The translations under genes were made by a program, and so were the position numbers. A stretch of 25,772 nucleotides of DNA from a virus. The notes beneath the pieces were generated by a model, which saw only the letters and a list, made by a program, of their open reading frames with translations, ran no database searches and was not told the DNA's origin. The stretch's first letter is position 1, and the number at the start of each line of letters is the position of its first letter. The DNA lies in IMG/VR virus record IMGVR_UViG_3300042455_001217, positions 1-25,772 of that record, one strand, 5' to 3'. Below, piece by piece: positions 20,765-25,772 of this stretch.

Positions 20765-21436
20765 ATGACACTCCTCACCACCAACAATACGAAGCTCCTC
20801 AAGGGTAACGGACGGGGCTACATGAGCTTCGTGCTGCACCTCTCCCCGGCTGACAGCTCGGGCACCGAGGTGTGCCCCAAGCGCTCGCCGGGCTGCACCG
20901 CCGCATGCCTGAACACCGCCGGCCGCGGCATGATGCACAGGGTGCAGGCGGGCCGGCTGCGCAAGACGCGGCTGTACCTCGAGGACCGCGAGGGCTTCAT
21001 GGACCAGCTGGTCTGGGACATCAAGGCCAGCATCCGCCGGGCGGAACGGAACGATGCCATCCCCTGCTTCCGCCTCAACGGAACGAGCGATGTGCCATGG
21101 GAGCGGGTTCGCATCGGAGGCAAGAATGTGTTTCAGCTCTTCCCCGACGTCCAGTTCTACGACTATTCGAAGCTCCATAACCGCAAGGTAGGCCAATACA
21201 AGAACTACCACCTCACGTTCAGCCGGAGCGAGAACAATGACAAGGACGTGGCTAAGGCCATCGCTGCCGGAATGAACGTGGCGGTAGTCTTTCGAGAACT
21301 CCCGGAGACCTACATGGGCCTTCCGGTCATCTCCGGAGACGAGGACGACCTGCGCTTCCTGGATCCGCCCAACCACATCGTGGGCCTCAAGACCAAGGGG
21401 CGGGCACGCAAGGACGCGTCGGGCTTCGTGGTGTGA
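20765..21436 (+). CDS. Gp88-like phage protein with Cys cluster
   Basis: A 223-residue protein of the phage Gp88 / DUF7227-type family, whose function is not established. The hallmark is the cysteine cluster EVCPKRSPGCTAACLNTAG with C37, C44 and C48, which could bind a metal or an iron-sulfur centre. Further family-typical blocks are CFRLNGTSDVPWE (101-113), QFYDYSKLHNR (130-140) and a Gly/Lys end DPPNHIVGLKTKGRARKD. AAGAGG precedes the ATG. The gene is markedly GC-rich with G/C-ending codons, unlike the late genes, and probably arrived from another genome. The family name is from memory of the motif. Confidence 0.65.
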   Translation: MTLLTTNNTKLLKGNGRGYMSFVLHLSPADSSGTEVCPKRSPGCTAACLNTAGRGMMHRVQAGRLRKTRLYLEDREGFMDQLVWDIKASIRRAERNDAIPCFRLNGTSDVPWERVRIGGKNVFQLFPDVQFYDYSKLHNRKVGQYKNYHLTFSRSENNDKDVAKAIAAGMNVAVVFRELPETYMGLPVISGDEDDLRFLDPPNHIVGLKTKGRARKDASGFVV

Positions 21437-21443
21437 TCTTCGG

Positions 21444-21471
21444 TTGACGCTGTTCGCATCCATGCTATAAT
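21444..21471 (+). promoter_or_regulatory. Early promoter P5 (sigma70 type)
   Basis: TTGACG (21444-21449), 16 nt, consensus TATAAT (21466-21471), with TGC before and GGCC after the -10 box. Confidence 0.82.
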
Positions 21472-21492
21472 GGCCCTGCAAGCAAGGAGCTG

Positions 21493-21555
21493 ACGCGGCT
21501 CCTCGAGGACGAGAATCTAGAGGGCTGGGACTTCTACTACCACTCCAGCTGGTAA
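21493..21555 (+). pseudogene. Short ORF behind P5 without a normal start codon
   Basis: A frame ending LLEDENLEGWDFYYHSSW follows the ribosome binding site AAGGAG (21484-21489), but the codon at the start position is ACG. Either ACG is used, or the original ATG was lost, or this is the end of a deleted gene. The leader CCCTGCAAGCA-GGAG is shared with P6. Confidence 0.35.
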
Positions 21556-21570
21556 GGAAAGGAGACAGGC

Positions 21571-21726
21571 ATGGAAGACACGGAAAACAATATGGAGACC
21601 AATGTGATGGACTTCGCCGAATGGAACGAGCGGCTGCGCAAGCAGCGTGCCCTCGAGGAGGCCCAAAAGGCCGCCTTGGACGAGGAGCGGAGGATGAACC
21701 TGCTGTTGCGGGAGTTCCGCTGCTGA
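21571..21726 (+). CDS. Small early protein, 51 aa
   Basis: A 51-residue charged protein (MEDTENNMETNVMDFAEWNE, then RLRKQRALEEAQKAALDEER). It is predicted to be a single long helix/coiled coil and ends LLLREFRC. A strong ribosome binding site (GGAAAGGAG) precedes the ATG, and it is downstream of P5. Function unknown. Confidence 0.65.
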   Translation: MEDTENNMETNVMDFAEWNERLRKQRALEEAQKAALDEERRMNLLLREFRC

Positions 21727-21733
21727 TCCGGTG

Positions 21734-21762
21734 TTGACAGGGCAGGGGCGGCATGCTATGTT
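21734..21762 (+). promoter_or_regulatory. Early promoter P6 (sigma70 type)
   Basis: TTGACA (21734-21739), 17 nt, TATGTT (21757-21762), with TGC before and GCCC after the -10 box. Confidence 0.75.
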
Positions 21763-21786
21763 GCCCCTGCAAGCACGGAGAAGCAA

Positions 21787-21966
21787 ATGGATCGCAAGGC
21801 GCTGCTGCTGAAGCTGGTGGACCAACTCGGTGAGGCCCTGTACCTCATGGAGACCACCGAGGCCAAGCCCGACGATGGCGACGAGGTCTGGTTCGCCATC
21901 AACGAGGCCCACAGCGTGGCCGAGACCAAGCTCAACGAGATCCTCTTCGCGGAGATGAACAAGTGA
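21787..21966 (+). CDS. Small early protein, 59 aa
   Basis: A 59-residue acidic helical protein (MDRKALLLKLVDQLGEALYL ... AHSVAETKLNEILFAEMNK). It follows P6, with CGGAG 6 nt before the ATG. Its stop overlaps the GTG start of the next gene (GTGA), so the two are translationally coupled. Function unknown. Confidence 0.65.
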   Translation: MDRKALLLKLVDQLGEALYLMETTEAKPDDGDEVWFAINEAHSVAETKLNEILFAEMNK

Positions 21967-22184
21967 TCGAGATCAGGGTTCCCGAGGGCGAGAACGCCAG
22001 CATCGCCATCGCTGGCTACACCTTCCTCATCAGCAAGCAGGATGGGCAGGTCATCGTCGATCGATGGATCGACGGGCAGCACCACGGGATCGAGCTTGAT
22101 CCCGTGGTGCATGCCAAGCCCTGGCCGCGCTTTGACGACGTACCGCTCAACCGCAACCTCACCGAGCTGCGGCCCTGGCGCTGA
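21963..22184 (+). CDS. Small early protein, 73 aa, GTG start
   Basis: A 73-residue protein (IEIRVPEGENASIAIAGYTF ..., ending NLTELRPWR) of mainly beta-type pattern. The start is the GTG that overlaps the preceding TGA. A 13-bp perfect inverted repeat lies inside the coding region. It is the last GC-rich gene before the composition changes at about 22220. Function unknown. Confidence 0.6.
   Translation: MIEIRVPEGENASIAIAGYTFLISKQDGQVIVDRWIDGQHHGIELDPVVHAKPWPRFDDVPLNRNLTELRPWR
22079..22110. repeat. 13-bp perfect inverted repeat inside a gene
   Basis: GCACCACGGGATC (22079-22091) pairs with GATCCCGTGGTGC (22098-22110) around a 6-nt loop. It encodes part of the 73-aa protein. It may be a site or an mRNA hairpin. 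Confidence 0.6.
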
Positions 22185-22224
22185 TGGCGGATGGCTGGGC
22201 GGTCGCGCCCGGCAGGGCCGGCGT

Positions 22225-22377
22225 CAATGTCGCATCAACCTGGGTCTGACACCTGATGGCAATGATGGCAATATCGTGAACACAGATGCACTGGCCTATG
22301 ACTATACCTTCATAAAAAATTCACAAGGAGGCTACAAACTCTCTGGTGGTAGTTTTGAGGACCTGGTCAACGTGTAA
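22225..22377 (+). pseudogene. Truncated C-terminus of an unknown late gene
   Basis: The frame ending at TAA 22375-22377 reads INLGLTPDGNDGNIVNTDAL and ends GGYKLSGGSFEDLVNV, with the AT-richer, A/T-ending codon use of the late genes. Upstream of about 22220 the same frame runs into GC-rich sequence that belongs to the early module in another frame and makes no sense as protein. The original 5' part is therefore missing. The gene would have preceded gp13, so it may have been a baseplate, fibre or collar protein. The identity is not recognised. Confidence 0.55.
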
Positions 22378-22380
22378 ATA
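22375..22380 (+). promoter_or_regulatory. Late promoter GTAAATA for gp13
   Basis: The TAAATA core overlaps the TAA stop of the fragment above. It runs into an 8-bp inverted repeat, ATACCTGG (22378-22385) with CCAGGTAT (22393-22400). Confidence 0.45.
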
Positions 22381-22404
22381 CCTGGAAACTATCCAGGTAT
22401 GAAC

Positions 22405-23166
22405 ATGAGCGGAATATTAACTCCCAAACAAGAAATCATAAACGATGTTGGCCGTCTTTTGGGCAATTCAATGATTGATGTGGAATTGGAACCAGGTGAT
22501 TTTGACCTGGCTGTGAAAATTTCATTGGAACGTTATCGTCAACGCAGCTCAAATGCAGTGGAAGAAGCCTACGCTTTCTTACAACTGATGCCCAATCAAA
22601 CTGAATACTATCTGCCTCAGGAGATCGTAGATGTACGTCAGATTTTCCGCAGAGGCTTGGGTGGCACAACTGGTGGCACATACATTGACCCCTTCAGCCT
22701 AGCCTACACCAACTTGTATCTACTGCAAGCTGGTGCTGGTGGTGGTTACACAGCCGGACTCTTGACCTTTGAACTGTTCTACCAATATCAGGAACAAGCT
22801 GGTCGTATGTTTGGTAGAGACATCAACTACAACTGGAACGTGGTGAGCAAAAAACTCACCATCATGAGAATGATCCTGGGTGAAGAAACAGTGTTGGTGT
22901 GGGTCACCAAGGTGAAACCCGACGACATGATCCTGGAAGATCCTTTTGCCAAACCCTGGATCCGCAGCTACACCCTGGCTGTGTGCAAGCAGATTCTGGG
23001 AGAAAGCTACAGTAAATTTGGACAAATAATTGGACCGCAAGGTGGCACCACCATGAAAGGCCCCGAATTAAAATCTGAAGCATTAGCTGAAATAGAAAAG
23101 TTGGAAACAGAACTGTTGCAGTATGTGGACAACGGCACACCCAACAGCTTTGTGATCCTGGGCTGA
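22405..23166 (+). CDS. 13: Neck (head completion) protein gp13
   Basis: A 253-residue head completion protein that closes the portal vertex after packaging and prepares the head for the tail. Family-typical blocks are MSGILTPKQEIINDVGRLLG at the N-terminus, IMRMILGEETVLVWV, PWIRSYTLAVCKQILGESYS and the C-terminal GPELKSEALAEIEKLETEL. It is somewhat shorter than T4 gp13 (309). ATG 22405 is preferred because AGG lies 6-8 nt upstream. ATG 22399 (two residues longer) lies within the hairpin arm and is possible. gp14 and gp15 are on the opposite strand more than 5 kb away. Confidence 0.85.
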   Translation: MSGILTPKQEIINDVGRLLGNSMIDVELEPGDFDLAVKISLERYRQRSSNAVEEAYAFLQLMPNQTEYYLPQEIVDVRQIFRRGLGGTTGGTYIDPFSLAYTNLYLLQAGAGGGYTAGLLTFELFYQYQEQAGRMFGRDINYNWNVVSKKLTIMRMILGEETVLVWVTKVKPDDMILEDPFAKPWIRSYTLAVCKQILGESYSKFGQIIGPQGGTTMKGPELKSEALAEIEKLETELLQYVDNGTPNSFVILG

Positions 23167-23218
23167 GTTTTCCCAAAAATTTGTTTACATTTTGCTCATG
23201 TGCCAGCTAGACTGTGTC

Positions 23219-23884
23219 ATGAGCAAAAGACATATCATAGCCATTGCGGGATTCAAGGGCAGTGGCAAAGACACAATTGGTGAGATCCTCAAAAAGAAAT
23301 ATGGATTTGCCAGCACCAGCTTTGCCAAAAGTCTCAAAAATGCTCTGTGTGCCATGTTTGGTTGGCAACCCTATATGATGGAAGGTATCTCTCCAGAAAG
23401 CAGACAATGGAGAGAACTGCCTGATCCTTACTGGAGCACACAGTTCAGCAGGAACATCACTCCCAGAAACATGATGCAAGAGTTTGGCACAGAGGTAGTC
23501 CGGGGCAATTTGCTGGATACATTCTGGATCAGTGCTACAAAAAAAGACCTGGTGAACATCAGCGATCTCAAGAGTGTGGCTATCACAGATGCCAGGTTCC
23601 GGAATGAATTGGACATGATCAGAAGTTTGAATGGCATTACAATAAGGGTTGTGAGAAACACTGAGCCTGCATGGGTTGCTCAAGCAGAGAGAGTGAACAA
23701 GCACTCTGGCTGGATCAAAAAAGCTTTGTTGTGGATATATCCTCAGGTTAGGAAAATTCACCCCAGCGAACGAGACTGGATTGGTTATGATTTCGATTAC
23801 ATTGTCTACAACAATGGCACACTTGGCGATCTGGAAAAACAGATTGATCACATCATGGATATTTTGAATAAACAATCCAGATAA
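23219..23884 (+). CDS. 1: Deoxynucleoside monophosphate kinase (T4 gp1-like)
   Basis: A 221-residue P-loop kinase that should phosphorylate dNMPs for phage DNA synthesis. The Walker A motif is GFKGSGKDT at residues 11-19. SFAKSLKNALCAMFGW and NMMQEFGTEVVR, followed by ITDARFRNE and VVRNTEP, follow the order seen in T4 gene 1-type kinases. The ATG at 23219 is preferred because the P-loop then lies 10 residues from the N-terminus. Nine further in-frame residues upstream (from 23192) look unconserved. There is no strong ribosome binding site. It is a nucleotide-metabolism gene lying between two structural genes. Confidence 0.82.
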   Translation: MSKRHIIAIAGFKGSGKDTIGEILKKKYGFASTSFAKSLKNALCAMFGWQPYMMEGISPESRQWRELPDPYWSTQFSRNITPRNMMQEFGTEVVRGNLLDTFWISATKKDLVNISDLKSVAITDARFRNELDMIRSLNGITIRVVRNTEPAWVAQAERVNKHSGWIKKALLWIYPQVRKIHPSERDWIGYDFDYIVYNNGTLGDLEKQIDHIMDILNKQSR

Positions 23885-23910
23885 CCTGTTAAACTCATAT
23901 ATTTTGACCC

Positions 23911-23932
23911 TGCTGGATAAATATCTCCAGCA
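23911..23932 (+). promoter_or_regulatory. Late promoter ATAAATA inside a hairpin, for gp18
   Basis: TAAATA (23918-23923) sits exactly in the loop of the 7-bp inverted repeat TGCTGGA (23911-23917) / TCCAGCA (23926-23932). The gp18 ATG follows 33 nt after the box with GAGG as ribosome binding site. Confidence 0.6.
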
Positions 23933-23956
23933 ACGACATACTACTATGAGGTCAAA

Positions 23957-25772
23957 ATGGCAAATCTTGTGAGCCCTGGGGTTCAAGTTCAAATTATCGA
24001 TGAAAGTTTTTATGCTAGCAGTGGTCCTGGCACCATTCCATTTATTATGGTGGCCACACAACAAGACAAGCCACAACCTGGAAATCCAATCAGCATAGCA
24101 CCTGGCACAGTCAAAGCAAATGCAGACAAGCTGTATTTGATGACCAGCCAGAGAGAGCTGTTGCAAACTTTTGGCAACCCCAAGTTTTATACTCAAGGCG
24201 GTACACCACAAAATGGCAACGAACTAAACGAATATGGCCTCTACACTGCATATCAGTATTTGGGTATTGCCAATCGCGCCTGGGTAATGCGTGCTGATAT
24301 GGATCTGGGAGCTCTGGTGCCCACAGCCATTGAACCTTCAGGCATGCCCAGCAATGGCAGCCACTGGTTGGACATGAGCAACACCAGCTGGGGCATGTTC
24401 CGCAGCAACGGTAACACCAACAGCAGCTTGGCTTGGGGCGCAGTTGCTCCCATCAAGATTGACAATGCCAGCCAGCTACAACTGCAAGTGATTGGCAAAA
24501 AAACAACACCTGTATTTGACAGCACTATCTCATCTGTTATCACTGCCTCTGGAAACCTAGTAGTATGTGGTCTAACTGTTCCTTTGACTGCTGGCATGAC
24601 CCTGAGTCAGGTAGTAACCGCCATCAACAGTGCTGTGGATACTTCCACAGATTTGACCAAGAAGACCATCAGGGCAGAAGTTTATGACAGAGTAAGTGCG
24701 TATACCAATACTTCTCCCGATCCTGATATACGTGCTGCAGATACCATGTACAATTTGCGCATTACAGTAAGTGACATTTATCAAACAGGTGCCATCAATT
24801 TCACAAACAGCACAGCAGGAATTTTGACTGATCTAGGCCTTACAGCATTGCCACAGGTACAAATTGTTCCAGTTGACACCCTAGGCAGCAATGGAACACT
24901 GGCCGTAAATGGCGTTGCTTATATTTCTGGCACAAGCACACTCATAACTGGTGTGCAAATGTGCGAAAAAATTGCAGAACTCACAGAGAATGGCACCAAA
25001 GTTCGCTGGCACATCATAGGCACAACTGATGTAGAATGTCCAGGATTTGGATGGAAAGAGGCCACACCCACTGTTGTTGTGGGCACCACAGTCAATCCCA
25101 CTGTATTCCCTGCTAGTGCATCTAGAATTACAATTGATTCAACAGTTGTGAATATCAAGAATATCGATGATGAGTCGAACCCCAGTTATACAACGCTGAC
25201 TTCATATGTTAATTACATTAACGTGGCATTTGCTGCTACCGCTGGTGTAAACGCAGTTGCTAGTGTGGAAACCAACGGACCCAACAATTACTTCAAGATC
25301 ACCAACTATGATGGCACTGATATCAAGTGCCAGGATATTGCTAGCGTAGGAGGAATAGGGCAAATGGCTCTCCTGGGGATTACCACAGGACAAACGTACT
25401 ACAAAGATGTCACCAGCACCAGTGCTGTGGAAGCTATCAAAGGAACTGTGGCTGACGACGCATCTTTGCCTGGATCCCCTGCATTAAATGACCAATATAT
25501 TACCCGAGATGATGGTCAACTTTACAGATGGGCTGGATCATCATGGGCGCCCCAGACCAAATATTTCACAAACAATTATATAACTATCACTGTGGGAGGA
25601 AGCTCGAGCTATCCCATCAATGCTGCTTCAACATCATTCACAGGCAGCTGGTTGACTCAGACAGCTGAATTGATCAATGCAGACAGTGTTGTGGGTAATG
25701 GATTGCTGATTCCCAATGGTAATTTTCCTGCAAGTCCTCCAACCTTTTCTGTCACGCAAGGCGCCAACACAG
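23957..25772 (+). CDS. 18: Contractile tail sheath protein gp18, N-terminal part
   Basis: This is the start of the tail sheath subunit, whose rings contract to drive the tube through the host envelope. At least 605 residues are visible, and the frame runs off the right edge. The N-terminus MANLVSPGVQVQIIDESFYA with PGTIPFIMVATQQDK is the typical start of gp18 in T4-like phages. LNEYGLYTAYQYLGIANRAW and RADMDLGALVPTAIEP are also family blocks. A carbohydrate-binding-like insert NDQYITRDDGQLYRWAGSSW lies near residue 510, within the outer domain. GAGG lies 7 nt before the ATG. The C-terminal domain and any following gp19 are outside the window. Confidence 0.92.
   Translation, partial: MANLVSPGVQVQIIDESFYASSGPGTIPFIMVATQQDKPQPGNPISIAPGTVKANADKLYLMTSQRELLQTFGNPKFYTQGGTPQNGNELNEYGLYTAYQYLGIANRAWVMRADMDLGALVPTAIEPSGMPSNGSHWLDMSNTSWGMFRSNGNTNSSLAWGAVAPIKIDNASQLQLQVIGKKTTPVFDSTISSVITASGNLVVCGLTVPLTAGMTLSQVVTAINSAVDTSTDLTKKTIRAEVYDRVSAYTNTSPDPDIRAADTMYNLRITVSDIYQTGAINFTNSTAGILTDLGLTALPQVQIVPVDTLGSNGTLAVNGVAYISGTSTLITGVQMCEKIAELTENGTKVRWHIIGTTDVECPGFGWKEATPTVVVGTTVNPTVFPASASRITIDSTVVNIKNIDDESNPSYTTLTSYVNYINVAFAATAGVNAVASVETNGPNNYFKITNYDGTDIKCQDIASVGGIGQMALLGITTGQTYYKDVTSTSAVEAIKGTVADDASLPGSPALNDQYITRDDGQLYRWAGSSWAPQTKYFTNNYITITVGGSSSYPINAASTSFTGSWLTQTAELINADSVVGNGLLIPNGNFPASPPTFSVTQGANT

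Noticed and set aside
20750-21772. 340-codon minus-strand open frame in the GC-rich part
   Set aside because: Long antisense frames are expected at high GC. The + strand has the recognisable Gp88-like motifs, P5 and good ribosome binding sites.
23207-24211. 334-codon minus-strand open frame
   Set aside because: It is a mirror of the dNMP kinase and gp18 starts, has no family motif or ribosome binding site, and is rich in Cys/His/Ile as expected for an antisense reading.

Overview
The window comes from a T4-like myovirus with a contractile tail. The late morphogenesis set is recognisable by family: portal gp20 (C-terminal end), prohead core gp67-like, prohead protease gp21, scaffold gp22, major capsid gp23, tail completion gp15, neck gp14 and gp13, a T4 gp1-like dNMP kinase and tail sheath gp18. 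The phage-carried PstS is close to proteobacterial PstS, and the early promoters look like host sigma70 promoters, so a proteobacterial host from a phosphate-poor aquatic habitat is a reasonable inference. The host is not proven by this sequence.

Layout. 1-8886 (+) holds the gp20 end, three virion/fibre-type genes (beta-helix protein, small virion-type protein, propeller-like fibre with a glycine hinge), a conserved small gene, then gp67-gp21-gp22-gp23. 8931-11717 (-) holds two different homing-endonuclease-type genes, each with its own TATAAATA promoter and a hairpin terminator. 11718-11880 is a scar region: a hairpin element, a C-terminal endonuclease remnant on the + strand and, just beside it, the 5' stub of a duplicated small gene. 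11846-16988 (-) is an operon-like run read from gp14 to gp15, a tRNA CCA-adding enzyme, two small ORFs and a UDP-glucuronate decarboxylase (UDP-xylose synthase). 17109-18116 (+) is pstS. 18117-18634 is poorly explained. 18601-22184 (+) is an early-type module of small genes behind six near-identical sigma70-type promoters (GIY-YIG protein, histone-H1-like protein, Gp88-like protein, several tiny ORFs). It becomes clearly GC-rich after about 20640. At about 22220 the composition returns to phage-like in the truncated end of an unknown gene, followed by gp13, dNMP kinase and gp18, which runs off the right edge.

Two transcription systems are visible. Late genes on both strands carry a (T/A/G/C)TAAATA element like the T4 late promoter TATAAATA. 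In four cases it lies only 4-5 nt before the ATG, which predicts nearly leaderless mRNA. The early module uses TTGACA-N16/17-TATAAT boxes with a fixed TGC before the -10 and GG/GC after it.

The order differs from T4 (13-14-15...18-19-20-67-68-21-22-23). Here gp14-gp15 is inverted relative to gp13, and the pstS/early block lies between the two halves of the neck set. The most unusual items are the promoter array, the predicted leaderless late starts, the UDP-xylose synthase and CCA enzyme inside a virion-gene run, and the layered endonuclease scars around 11670-11880.
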